From contig NZ_CALNAT010000006.1 of NCBI RefSeq assembly GCF_937873925.1, positions 1 to 25,356 on the forward strand: a stretch of 25,356 nt of DNA, read 5' to 3'. The position numbers were made by a program, and so were the translations under genes. The first letter of the stretch is position 1. Every line of letters begins with the position of its first letter. The notes beneath the pieces are model-generated. The model saw nothing but the letters and a program-made list of their open reading frames with translations. It made no database searches and had not been told where the DNA came from. Origin of the DNA: an uncultured Proteiniphilum sp. (GTDB lineage: Bacteria; Bacteroidota; Bacteroidia; Bacteroidales; Dysgonomonadaceae). This document shows positions 5,596 through 14,880 of this stretch, one piece after another.

Positions 5596-8500
5596 ATGAC
5601 AAATATATCACTTTTTTATAAGAACACACGATTGTCCCTCATATCAAAAAAAGATATTTACGTTTTTTTAATCCTTCTTTTGTGTTCTTTCAGTACTTAT
5701 GGGCAGGAAACGATACGGGGTACAGTCGTTGATAAAGAGAATCAACCGCTTCCCGGAGTTGCAGTTGCTGTAAAATCGACCACAAACGGAACGGTAACCG
5801 ATATAGACGGGAATTTCAGTTTTACCACAGACCAATCACTTCCGCTTACCTTGACGGTTAGCTTCCTGGGATACAGAACACAGGAAATTGATGTGTATGA
5901 GGCAAATGAAATCATAACAGTAATATTGTCGGAAGATATTAATTATCTCGATGAAGTGGTTGTAGTAGGTTATGGTACAGCCAAAAAGTCCAGCTATACC
6001 GGATCGGTCGCTGTTGTTGGAGCCAGAGAGTTGGAAAAATTGGAAATTACTTCTGTCGGGAAGGCTTTACAGGGGACGGTGCCGGGACTTCAGTCAGTTT
6101 CTTCCGCGGGCCAACCCGGTAGTGATGCTTCGCTATATGTGCGCGGGATAGGTTCGGTCAATGCTTCCACATCGCCACTGTATGTTGTGGATGGTGTCCC
6201 CGGAGCAAATCCCAATCAGATAAGCGGGAAAGATATTCAGTCGATATCGATATTAAAAGATGCTACTGCAAGCGCTCTTTATGGTTCGAGAGGCGCTAAT
6301 GGCGTTATTGTCATCACAACCAAATCGGGAAACCTGAACACGAAACCGGTGGTCAATTTTTCGAGTAGTGTAGGATTTACAAGCCGTGCCGTCAAAGATT
6401 ACGAGTATCTCTCTGCAAACGAATATTACGAATTGCAATGGGAGGCCTTGCGCAATACCCAGTCAGATCAGGGAAGAACGGCTGCGGAAGCTGCTCAATA
6501 CGCGACCGACTACCTCGTTGACGGTGCGCTTAAAGTGAATATCTACGGGCCTCAATACCCAAATCCTGTCGGGACAGACGGTAAATTGGTCACCGGAGCA
6601 ACTCCGTTGTGGAATGACGACTGGGGTAAAGCTATCTCACGACTTGGAATACGTCAGCAATACGATCTGAGTGTCAGTGGTGGAAGCGCTAATACAAGAT
6701 ACTTCCTGTCAGGAGGTTATTTGAATGAAGAAGGGTGGATAAGAACTGCTGAATACGAACGTTTCAATTTCCGTACAAACATACAATCGAAGATCAATAA
6801 CTGGTTCGAGATCGGTGGGAATGCCTCACTTTCCTCGAGTTATCAAAGATCTCCTAACCAAAGCGACAGTAACACGGGAAACTTTGCCAATTTCCAGCGC
6901 CTTATTTCAAACATTTATCCGGTTTATGAACGCAATCCCGATGGTTCGTACGTGTTGGACGAAAACGGGAATAAAAAATGGGATTATGGCATATGGCGTC
7001 CTACTACGGCCGCCAGTGGAGTGAATATTCTTGGAAGTGCGGAACATGCCATATCAGGTAGTAAAACAGAGGCTGCTTTGCTCAGCACGAATTTCAATAT
7101 CACTTTTCTGCCGGGTCTATTACTGAAGACGACTGCCAGTGTTGATTACAGAACAGGGAGTTCACACTCTTATTCCCATTCCTATTACAGTACCGGAGTA
7201 ATATCGGAAGGTGCAGGCACGGCGAGCAGGAGCGCAAGCCGCACACTCAACTATACGGTGAACAGTTTTATCGATTATACTTTTGGTTTGGGCAAATCAC
7301 ATTCCTTTAATCTGCTTGCCGGGCCGGAAATATACGTAAATAATGTATCATCACTGTCTGGAAACCGTACCGGTTTCCAGGTGTTGGGGAAAACCGAACC
7401 TTCGGCAGGTTCCACAAGCGGTATTTTCTATGGAACTTCCGACAATTACCGGTTGGCAAGCTGGTTAAGTAAATTGGATTATGATTATCTTGACCGTTAT
7501 CATTTTTCTGCGAGTTACCGTCGTGACGGTTCTTCCCGTTTCAGTAAGGAATCGCGCTGGGGAGATTTTTGGTCGGTGGGTGCTGCCTGGAATGTGAAAA
7601 AGGAGGGTTTTCTGCGGAGTGTGAAGGATATCGACAACCTCAACGTGCGTTTCAGTTATGGAGCGCAAGGCAACGACAATGTGGGGAATTATGCTTATGG
7701 CGGATTTTACGAGATTTATAACAGTTTGGATATGTTGGGATTGTTGCCGTCTGAACTTCCGACACCCGAACTGAAATGGGAAACAAATTTGAATCTCAAC
7801 TTCGGGATAGATATCTCCCTGTTCGAGAACCGGTTGATCGCCCAGATCGATGTGTATAACCGGCAATCGAAAGATTTGCTCTTCGAAAAACCTCTTTCAC
7901 CTTCTACGGGTTATAGCGGTATCAATGCCAATATCGGTTCGTTGAGTAACAGGGGGATCGATGGGCAAATAACCGGTACGCCGGTCCGGAATAAAGATTT
8001 CAATTGGGATATTACCCTCAACTTCGGACATTACACCAACAAAATAACCAAATTACCTCAGGAGGAAATACTTACAGGATCGATAGGACAATTCGGGAAT
8101 ACAAAGAAAATGGTAGAAGGCGGTTCGGTGTATGACTTTTACATCAAGGAATGGGCAGGAGTCAATCCTGAAAATGGTAAAGCCACCTGGTATAAAGATA
8201 TTCTTGATGAGAATGGAAATGTCACGGGACGGACCGCTACCGAAGATCAAACCGAGGCGACACCCTATTTCCAGGGAAGTTCTCTGCCTGATTTTTATGG
8301 TGGTTTGAACAACCGGTTTTCCTACAAGGGTTTTGAATTGTCGTTCCTTTTATCGTACAGTATAGGCGGAAAGATATTTGATGGGGATCAACCGTTTATC
8401 ATGCATCTGGGATATGCACCCGGCCGGAATTGGTCGAAAGAGGCGCTCACGCGCTGGACTCCGGAAAACACGGATACCGATTTCCCCCGCCTCTCTTATG

Positions 8501-8772
8501 TCTCCGATTCGTGGAATACGATTCCATCGACACGATTTTTGTATAGCGCTACGTATGCACGCCTGAAAAATGTTGTTTTTTCGTATTCGGTTCCACATAA
8601 ACTATTGTCGAATTGGAATTTAGCAGATCTGAGACTATATCTCACAGGTGATAATATCCTGACTTTCTTCGGCCATAAGGGATTGGATCCCGAGCAGACC
8701 GTTTCCGGGTCAACGTACTACCGTTATCCCGCACAAAAATCATATTCATTGGGAATTAATGTCTCATTTTAA
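5596..8772 (+). CDS. SusC/RagA-family TonB-dependent outer-membrane transporter (SusC1)
   Basis: A 1058-residue outer-membrane transporter that would take up its substrate under SusD1 using TonB energy. After an N-terminal extension and signal peptide (hydrophobic 23-33, cleavage near STYGQ) comes a carboxypeptidase-regulatory-like domain at about 40-112 (GTVVDKENQPLPGV... FLGYRTQEI). The TonB-box-like DEVVVVGYGTAKKSS follows at about 117-131, then the plug domain with YVVDGVPG and LKDATASALYGSRGANGV, then the beta-barrel ending in NVSF with a C-terminal Phe. It starts MTNISLF, as SusC2 does, after the shared structured 5' element. susD1 follows by 13 bp. Unusually, there are only three internal Met and no Cys outside the signal peptide. 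Substrate is unknown; the context points to a sulfur-containing nutrient rather than a glycan, as no glycoside hydrolase is present. Confidence 0.95.
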   Translation: MTNISLFYKNTRLSLISKKDIYVFLILLLCSFSTYGQETIRGTVVDKENQPLPGVAVAVKSTTNGTVTDIDGNFSFTTDQSLPLTLTVSFLGYRTQEIDVYEANEIITVILSEDINYLDEVVVVGYGTAKKSSYTGSVAVVGARELEKLEITSVGKALQGTVPGLQSVSSAGQPGSDASLYVRGIGSVNASTSPLYVVDGVPGANPNQISGKDIQSISILKDATASALYGSRGANGVIVITTKSGNLNTKPVVNFSSSVGFTSRAVKDYEYLSANEYYELQWEALRNTQSDQGRTAAEAAQYATDYLVDGALKVNIYGPQYPNPVGTDGKLVTGATPLWNDDWGKAISRLGIRQQYDLSVSGGSANTRYFLSGGYLNEEGWIRTAEYERFNFRTNIQSKINNWFEIGGNASLSSSYQRSPNQSDSNTGNFANFQRLISNIYPVYERNPDGSYVLDENGNKKWDYGIWRPTTAASGVNILGSAEHAISGSKTEAALLSTNFNITFLPGLLLKTTASVDYRTGSSHSYSHSYYSTGVISEGAGTASRSASRTLNYTVNSFIDYTFGLGKSHSFNLLAGPEIYVNNVSSLSGNRTGFQVLGKTEPSAGSTSGIFYGTSDNYRLASWLSKLDYDYLDRYHFSASYRRDGSSRFSKESRWGDFWSVGAAWNVKKEGFLRSVKDIDNLNVRFSYGAQGNDNVGNYAYGGFYEIYNSLDMLGLLPSELPTPELKWETNLNLNFGIDISLFENRLIAQIDVYNRQSKDLLFEKPLSPSTGYSGINANIGSLSNRGIDGQITGTPVRNKDFNWDITLNFGHYTNKITKLPQEEILTGSIGQFGNTKKMVEGGSVYDFYIKEWAGVNPENGKATWYKDILDENGNVTGRTATEDQTEATPYFQGSSLPDFYGGLNNRFSYKGFELSFLLSYSIGGKIFDGDQPFIMHLGYAPGRNWSKEALTRWTPENTDTDFPRLSYVSDSWNTIPSTRFLYSATYARLKNVVFSYSVPHKLLSNWNLADLRLYLTGDNILTFFGHKGLDPEQTVSGSTYYRYPAQKSYSLGINVSF

Positions 8773-8785
8773 TTAAGATAAGATT

Positions 8786-10309
8786 ATGAAGCAGAAATTT
8801 TTATATATACCGGTTGCTTTGGCGCTATTTACATCAGCGCTGTTTACATCGTGCAACGACAGTTTTTTTGAAACTTCTCCGGCAACTCAAATTACCACAC
8901 CGGAGGTTTTCTCTTCCGAGGATAATATCAGCGCCTTTATTAACGGCGCAATCCGTTATCTGATGGAAAACAGTACTTCCCAGGATAATCCGGGACTTCC
9001 TGCCATTTTTCTTACGCATGAAGTAATGGGTGAAGATGCTTTTGCACGCGACGGGCGTTATGGATTTCGTGATTCATATCCATACCGCGATCCGTTCGAT
9101 AATACGACAAGACGTGCTTTGTTCTTCTGGACTTTACAATACACATCGATTGATCATGCGAACAATATAATTGCTAATATTGATATCGATGAGAGTACAA
9201 AACAGAGTATAAAACATCTCAAAGGGCAGGCTTATGCTTTACGCGCATACAATTACCTGAACCTGATACGTCAGTATCAGTTTACATATGTAAAAGATGC
9301 GAATACAAAAGCTATCCCCGTTTATACCGAGCCTACGACTCCCAATACCAGCCCCAATCCCCTGTCCACAGTCAATGATGTATATGATTTGATTATTAAA
9401 GATCTGACGGAGGCGGAGAAACTGCTTCCAGGATTTGAGCGTACAGTGAAGAACCGTCCCGATATTAACGTGGTGTACGGGTTATTTGCCCGTACCTATC
9501 TTACGCTTGAAAATTGGGAACTTGCAGCCGAGTATGCAGCCAAGGCACGTGCAGGCTATCCTGTTATGACGCCTAAACAATATACCGAAGGATTTAATGA
9601 TGTGAGTAATCCGGAATGGATCTGGGGGCATCCACAAACCCAGACACAGAACAAAGGCGGCGCTTCATACCTGGCGTATATTGAAACAACGCCTTACACT
9701 ACCGATGCCAACGGAACGAATCTGTATTACGGATACAACAGCATAATACCCGATCCTCACTTTATTGCATTATTTGACGACGGAGATATTCGTAAATCAC
9801 TTTTTGAAATAGCAACGCAACCGGCAGAGGCCCTATACAGGCATTACAGGTATAAAAAATTCAGGAATAAATATCCCAATCATGATGGACATATTGTTTT
9901 GATGCGTTCTTCGGAAGTGCTCTTGATTGAGGCTGAAAGTAAAGCCCGGTTGAATGATATAAGCGGCGCCGTTGAAACGCTGAATGAATTGCGCCGTAAC
10001 AGGGGGCTTTCTAATCTGTCGGCAGCGGATTTTGACAGGGACGGTATCATTGAGGAGATCCTGCTCGAACGTCGACGGGAACTTTGGGGTGAAGGTTTTC
10101 GTCTGTATGATATTTTACGTTTACAAACAGCGCCCGTCCGCCGGGAAACAACGGAGACGTTTGTTGATGATGAGGGCAGAACGGTGGCAGTGAGAGGCCA
10201 TTGGATCACTAAATTCCCCGACGGCAGTGATTTGACTCCGAACAGTAAATATTATCTTTTCCCAATCCCTTTAAATGAGATCAATAACAACCCAAATTTA
10301 GACCAATAA
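8786..10309 (+). CDS. SusD/RagB-family surface lipoprotein (SusD1)
   Basis: This lipoprotein caps SusC1 and captures substrate at the cell surface. The signal peptide ends in the lipobox FTSC with lipidated Cys23, followed by NDSFFET, typical of SusD proteins. The SusD N-terminal helices cover roughly 25-200 (GQAYALRAYNYLNLIRQY) and the C-terminal RagB/SusD domain roughly 280-507 (SSEVLLIEAESKARL, LNELRRNRGL, EILLERRRELWGEGFRLYDI, ending FPIPLNEINNNPNLDQ). The length of 507 is normal. It has four internal Met and no Cys other than the lipid anchor. The start is 13 bp after susC1, so the pair is cotranscribed. Confidence 0.94.
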   Translation: MKQKFLYIPVALALFTSALFTSCNDSFFETSPATQITTPEVFSSEDNISAFINGAIRYLMENSTSQDNPGLPAIFLTHEVMGEDAFARDGRYGFRDSYPYRDPFDNTTRRALFFWTLQYTSIDHANNIIANIDIDESTKQSIKHLKGQAYALRAYNYLNLIRQYQFTYVKDANTKAIPVYTEPTTPNTSPNPLSTVNDVYDLIIKDLTEAEKLLPGFERTVKNRPDINVVYGLFARTYLTLENWELAAEYAAKARAGYPVMTPKQYTEGFNDVSNPEWIWGHPQTQTQNKGGASYLAYIETTPYTTDANGTNLYYGYNSIIPDPHFIALFDDGDIRKSLFEIATQPAEALYRHYRYKKFRNKYPNHDGHIVLMRSSEVLLIEAESKARLNDISGAVETLNELRRNRGLSNLSAADFDRDGIIEEILLERRRELWGEGFRLYDILRLQTAPVRRETTETFVDDEGRTVAVRGHWITKFPDGSDLTPNSKYYLFPIPLNEINNNPNLDQ

Positions 10310-10391
10310 TGTGATTTAATAATTACTAATCAACAAATCGTTAAATTAACTATATTCAGGTTCCATACTATCATAATAAAAAAATAAACGT

Positions 10392-11384
10392 ATGAAGAAG
10401 AACTTATTATTAATCGCGATAGTTTTTGTGGCATTATCATGTAAGGACAAAAACAATTTTACGCTCAACGGTAGTGTCGAAGGCGTGCAGTCGGGTAAGG
10501 TCTATTTGCAGAAATTCAGTAACAAAACATTCTTTGTAATAGACTCCGCAGAAATAACAAACGGAAAATTCCACTTTTCCAAAGATATACCACTTCCTGA
10601 GATTTACGGATTGACATTGGACACATTGAAAAATTCCTACCTCGTCTTTTTCGATGAGAATCCGGTAACGGTGGTGCTTGATTCGTCTCGTTATTATCGC
10701 AACACGAAAGTAGAAGGTTCGAAGTTGCAGGATCTGTTTGTGGAATACAAAGCACAGCGCCATGTGCAGATCGACTCGTTTATCCGCCAACATCCCGCAT
10801 CGCTGGTATCGGCTTACGCCCTTTATCGTGATTTTTCCTACCGGTTGTCGCCCGAAGAGATCAAATCGAATATTCAGTTGCTTGATCCTTCTTTATGGCA
10901 AACGCCATACGTGCAGACATTGGAAGAATTGGTAGGTACACTCGAAGTAGTGGCGATCGGTAAGCATGCACCCGACTTTACAGTGAGTAATACGGAAGGG
11001 AATGCGGTAAGATTTTCAGACTATTTGGGAGAAGAATATGTGTTGCTTGATTTTTGGGCGTCATGGTGCGGACCTTGCCGCAGGGCAAATCCGGGTAAAG
11101 TGGCTGCGTATAGTAAATACAAGGACAAAGGCTTTAGCGTTTTTTCCGTATCTCTTGACAAAAGCAAAGACAAATGGTTGGAAGGCATTGAAAAGGATAA
11201 CCTCACCTGGACGCATACTTCCGACTTGTTGCACTGGGATAGTGAACCTGCAAAATTATACGGCGTGAGAGCTATTCCTGCTAATTTCCTGATAGACAAA
11301 AACGGCATTATCGTCGCCAAAAATCTCAAAGGAGACGATCTGGATAAAACTTTGGATGATCTATTGGCGAAAATCGAAAGTTGA
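10392..11384 (+). CDS. TlpA-type thiol-disulfide oxidoreductase lipoprotein with N-terminal DUF4369 domain
   Basis: A 330-residue membrane-tethered thioredoxin. The lipobox ALSC gives lipidated Cys17. A DUF4369-like domain occupies about 21-125 (FTLNGSVEGVQSGKVYLQ), followed by a helical linker and a TlpA domain at about 188-330 (APDFTVSNTEGN, active site WCGPC at 225-229, AIPANFLIDKNG). Such proteins reduce or rearrange disulfides in the periplasm or at the outer membrane. Here it sits 82 bp after susD1, so it may reduce imported disulfides or mixed disulfides; that role is inference. Its sulfur content is minimal: no internal Met, and only three Cys, namely the lipid anchor and the two catalytic residues. 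Its last codons run into the heptamer repeat described separately. Confidence 0.92.
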   Translation: MKKNLLLIAIVFVALSCKDKNNFTLNGSVEGVQSGKVYLQKFSNKTFFVIDSAEITNGKFHFSKDIPLPEIYGLTLDTLKNSYLVFFDENPVTVVLDSSRYYRNTKVEGSKLQDLFVEYKAQRHVQIDSFIRQHPASLVSAYALYRDFSYRLSPEEIKSNIQLLDPSLWQTPYVQTLEELVGTLEVVAIGKHAPDFTVSNTEGNAVRFSDYLGEEYVLLDFWASWCGPCRRANPGKVAAYSKYKDKGFSVFSVSLDKSKDKWLEGIEKDNLTWTHTSDLLHWDSEPAKLYGVRAIPANFLIDKNGIIVAKNLKGDDLDKTLDDLLAKIES

Positions 11385-11745
11385 AAATTGAAAGTTGAAA
11401 ATTAGGGGTTGTTGGTTGATGATTGACCATCAGTTGGTTGAGGAATTGTTAAATCGCCAAATCATTAAATCCTCAAATCAAAAAATGTCTCTTAAGAAAC
11501 AAAATTTTCAAGTGTTTCAACTCATTTTTTGAACGGATAAAAACGTTCTGGAATGCTTGGTTCTAAAAGAAATTGTATGAAACGAGCATGATAACTGTTC
11601 TCATACAAGAACATGACTAAAAGCGAGTTCCATATGACACCATTGAACTATTTGCGTTAAACCAGACGAGCAGAAGATAAGCTTGCTTATATTATGCCGT
11701 GGTGAGCAAATATCTAACTTTAGTGAAATAAATAATTTTAGTCAT
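11377..11745. repeat. Non-coding gap with period-7 and period-8 micro-repeats
   Basis: Four heptamers, AAAGTTG AAAATTG AAAGTTG AAAATTA (11377-11404), begin inside the last codons of the tlpA gene. A degenerate octamer array follows, GTTAAATC GCCAAATC ATTAAATC CTCAAATC (11448-11479). A short hairpin, ATAAGC-TT-GCTTAT (11677-11690), and a weak -7-like box, TAACTTTA (11715-11722), precede the M14 gene at 11746. I see no Cys/Met leader ORF or strong terminator here, so it is unclear whether the M14 gene is read from upstream or from its own promoter. Confidence 0.6.
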
Positions 11746-14265
11746 ATGAAAAAAGTAATAACGACAATTATTGTATCAGTTGCTGTACTGTTGTCTGCTC
11801 ATGTGAAAGCAGAGAAAACTGATTATTTCTTTTCTCCGGAAATAATATTCGATTCTGAAATTCCGACTCCCGAAGTGTTTTTAGGTTATGAAATCGGTAG
11901 TAGGGTCACCGAACACAGCAGGATAAATGCATATTACGAGAAACTTGCCGGACTCTCGGAGAGGACTTCACTAATAGAGATCGGACAGACTCACGAAAAG
12001 CGTAAATTGTATGTTCTGATCGTTTCATCTCCCGAAAATATAAGAAATCTGGACAGATATAAAGAAGTACGGCAGAGAGTTCGTCAGGGAGAAAAGCCGG
12101 ACAGCCCGCTAATCGTCTTTTTGGGAAATACGGTACATGGCAACGAAACTTCTTCCGCGGAGGCGGCGTTGCTGTCTGCCTATTATTTCACAGCCGCACA
12201 AAACGATTTTGTAAAGAAACAGCTTGAGGAGGGGATCTATTTTATTGACCCTGTACGTAATCCCGACGGACAGGAACGTTTTGCTTCGTGGGTAAACTCG
12301 AATACAAGCGTAAATAGCTATAATATTTCCCAGTTCGACCGTGAGCATACAGAGGGTTGGCCCAGAGGTCGCGGAAACCACTATTGGTTTGACCTCAACC
12401 GCGATTGGGTGAATATCGTGCACCCCGAAAGTAAGGCACGTGTAGCCCTATATCAGGACTGGTTGCCTCATGTGCAGGCAGACCACCATGAAATGGGAAC
12501 AAACAGCACCTTCTTTTTCGAACCGACCGATCCCGATGGGAATGAGAGCCGCTTTGTGCCGCAATCGACCTATCAGCTTAACCGGCTTTTTGCCGATCAT
12601 TACGCCAAAGCGTTGGATAAAATCGGCTCCTTTTATTACACAAAAGAATCCTACGATAATAAAAACCCGAATTTCGGTTCTACTTATCCCGACTATAACG
12701 GAGGGATAGGAATCCTTTTCGAGCAAGGATCGTCGAGGGGCTTGCAGCAGGAATCTGAAAACGGGATTGTGACGCTTCCCTTTACCGTACGGAACCAACT
12801 GGTGACAAGCATAGCGACGGTTGATGCAGCCATTGCACACAGAGACGCCTTGTTCGATCTTCAAAAGGAATTCTTCACTCCTCCCAGAGGGAGAGAAGCA
12901 GCGAAATCATATATTATCGGCGATACCTATGATCTGTCCAGATTGCATAAATTCGTTCAACTGTTGCTCGACCACCGTCTGGAAGTGTACGAAAATGCAA
13001 ACGATCTCACGATAGACAGTGTGAAATACGAAAAGGGAAAATCCTACATTATTCCGGCAGGTCAACCTAACAGCGCACTGGTAGGAATTATCTTCGACGA
13101 TATAAAAGATTATGACGATGCCTCAAAATTGGGTTACGGAGCCGGGTTTTCCATAGCCTATTCCACCGGACTTTCTTATAACGTAACAACCTCTTCATCG
13201 CGGGGAGCAAGGGTGCAGGCATCACCCCAAGTATATACCGGCAGTTTGCAACCTTCGGAATATGCCTACCTGGTGGATTATCGTGACTCAAAAAGCCAAC
13301 AATTGCTTTTCAGCCTTTTGGAGAAAGATATTCTGGTTAAATCGGCTTTTCAGCCTTTCTCCATAAACAGCGATAAAGGTGTGAGAGATTTTTCATACGG
13401 TAGTCTGCTTATTCCCGTAAAAAATCAGACTCTCTCTTCCTCCGGGTTATATGCGATATTGAAAGAACTGGGGGAACAGGAAAAAGTGGATATTATTCCT
13501 GTCTCTACGGGATTTAATGTGAAGGGAGTCGACTTAGGCAGCAGTGCTTTCAAACGGATAGAAAAACCCAAAGTATTGGTCGTGACCGGAGGCGATGTCT
13601 CATCGCTTGAAGCCGGCGAAGTGTGGCATCTGTTCGACCAGCAATTGAAATATCCGTTGGTACGCGTCGATTTCAACCTTTTCGGACGGGTTCCTCTGCA
13701 TGAATTCAATCGGATCGTTTTTGTAAGCGGAAATTATTCGTTTTTGAATGAACCGGAGGTCGAAAACTTAAAAAATTGGGTTAGGAACGGAGGTACGCTT
13801 ATCACCCTTAACGGAGCTTCCCGATGGGCGGTAAACAACAAAATAACTTCGGCAAAATTAGTAGAAAGACCTGATACTGCCGGACAAAGGCAAGACACAG
13901 GTGTTTCGTTCCGTTCGTTCGGAAGGTTCCCTACATCCATATTCCAGACTAAAATAGATCTGGAACACCCACTGGCTTTCGGTCTGACAAGCGAGAAACT
14001 GCCGGTAGTGCGTGAAAGTACCTTGTTTCTTGCTCCTTCATCCAATGCAGTATCCGTATATACCGACGATCCCTTGTTGAATGGTTATATCTCTTCCGAA
14101 CATCTGGAAAGTCTGAAAGGTTCCGCCTCTATCCTGGCGAATAATTCCGGCAGGGGGAGCGTAATCCTATTTGCTGAAGATCCGTTGTTTCGGGGAATAT
14201 GGGATGGAACAAGCCGTACCTTTGTGAATGCGGTTTTGTTCGGGAACATTATTTCAGGCAGGTAG
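11746..14265 (+). CDS. Secreted M14-family zinc carboxypeptidase with C-terminal amidotransferase-like domain
   Basis: A periplasmic or secreted metallopeptidase of 839 aa. The chosen ATG gives a clean signal peptide (MKKVITT..., hydrophobic 6-17, cleavage near VKA-EK); the ORF is open back to 11683 but that extension is polar. The M14 domain spans about 40-380: zinc ligands H131 and E134 (HGNE) and H248 (DHHEMG), substrate-binding N218/R219 (DLNRD), and catalytic E326 (ILFEQGSS). NPDG at 172-175 is typical of the family. The C-terminal third contains KVLVVTGGDVSS and GGTLITLNG, resembling the class-I glutamine-amidotransferase-like domain seen after some bacterial M14 domains. It likely trims peptides or peptide-like compounds. 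There is exactly one internal Met (in HEMG) and no Cys, extraordinary for this length. Confidence 0.9.
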   Translation: MKKVITTIIVSVAVLLSAHVKAEKTDYFFSPEIIFDSEIPTPEVFLGYEIGSRVTEHSRINAYYEKLAGLSERTSLIEIGQTHEKRKLYVLIVSSPENIRNLDRYKEVRQRVRQGEKPDSPLIVFLGNTVHGNETSSAEAALLSAYYFTAAQNDFVKKQLEEGIYFIDPVRNPDGQERFASWVNSNTSVNSYNISQFDREHTEGWPRGRGNHYWFDLNRDWVNIVHPESKARVALYQDWLPHVQADHHEMGTNSTFFFEPTDPDGNESRFVPQSTYQLNRLFADHYAKALDKIGSFYYTKESYDNKNPNFGSTYPDYNGGIGILFEQGSSRGLQQESENGIVTLPFTVRNQLVTSIATVDAAIAHRDALFDLQKEFFTPPRGREAAKSYIIGDTYDLSRLHKFVQLLLDHRLEVYENANDLTIDSVKYEKGKSYIIPAGQPNSALVGIIFDDIKDYDDASKLGYGAGFSIAYSTGLSYNVTTSSSRGARVQASPQVYTGSLQPSEYAYLVDYRDSKSQQLLFSLLEKDILVKSAFQPFSINSDKGVRDFSYGSLLIPVKNQTLSSSGLYAILKELGEQEKVDIIPVSTGFNVKGVDLGSSAFKRIEKPKVLVVTGGDVSSLEAGEVWHLFDQQLKYPLVRVDFNLFGRVPLHEFNRIVFVSGNYSFLNEPEVENLKNWVRNGGTLITLNGASRWAVNNKITSAKLVERPDTAGQRQDTGVSFRSFGRFPTSIFQTKIDLEHPLAFGLTSEKLPVVRESTLFLAPSSNAVSVYTDDPLLNGYISSEHLESLKGSASILANNSGRGSVILFAEDPLFRGIWDGTSRTFVNAVLFGNIISGR

Positions 14266-14362
14266 GACAGCCGGTTTTCCTATCCGTTTCATATAAATGA
14301 TTTGTTAATAATGGAATAACTCTTAGGGAAGAAAGCAATATTCAGATAAAAATTACGATCTT

Positions 14363-14824
14363 ATGAATAAAAAAAGTATTTCAAAAAATCATGTAAATGA
14401 AAAAGTTGTGAGGCTTATTGCTGCACAGGTGATCCTTCTCACACTGATCACATTGCTGACAGGATGGACATGGCTGGCGCTCTTTTTAACCGCCGATTTT
14501 GCTTTGAGGGCTTTTACACGCATACCTTCACCGCTGGCTGTCATTGCCAAAGGATTAGCAAAAGCATTCGGATTAACGCCGAAACCTATTTTCGCACCGC
14601 CCAAAAGATTCGCGGCAGGCCTGGGGTTTGCATTCTCATTGGCCATTGCGGTATTCCTGTATCTTCACTATCCGGTAGCCGCTTATGTTACAGGAGGAAT
14701 ATTGATTGTTTGCGCTACGCTGGAGGCTGTTTTCAACATTTGCCTGGGATGCTATGTGTATAATTGGATCGTAGCTCCTATTGTCAATAGGAATACGGAA
14801 AGAAGAAAACAGGTAGTGAAATGA
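14363..14824 (+). CDS. DUF4395-family membrane protein with CLGC motif
   Basis: A 153-residue inner-membrane protein with about four hydrophobic segments (roughly 17-44, 56-66, 84-103, 108-128). The motif NICLGCYVYNW near 125-135 is the conserved CxxC hallmark of DUF4395, whose members often lie beside sulfurtransferases or thioredoxin-like proteins; the molecular function is not established. It has no internal Met at all, which is rare for a membrane protein, and three Cys, two of them in the CxxC. Its stop codon overlaps an ATG (ATGA, 14821-14824) that opens the same frame as leader peptide 3, so the leader may be translationally coupled to it. The sulfur-related context and the redox motif suggest a role in thiol or sulfur handling across the inner membrane; this is inference. 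Confidence 0.8.
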   Translation: MNKKSISKNHVNEKVVRLIAAQVILLTLITLLTGWTWLALFLTADFALRAFTRIPSPLAVIAKGLAKAFGLTPKPIFAPPKRFAAGLGFAFSLAIAVFLYLHYPVAAYVTGGILIVCATLEAVFNICLGCYVYNWIVAPIVNRNTERRKQVVK

Positions 14825-14880
14825 TTGCTATCAGGAATATTTCCAATACATTTTATCAGACAAAAGAACCTTTCAGGGGT

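Noticed and set aside
7465..7866. Long reverse-strand ORFs inside susC1, M14 and M20 genes
   Set aside because: They lie wholly inside well-supported genes, lack recognisable domains and have the low-complexity look of antisense frames.
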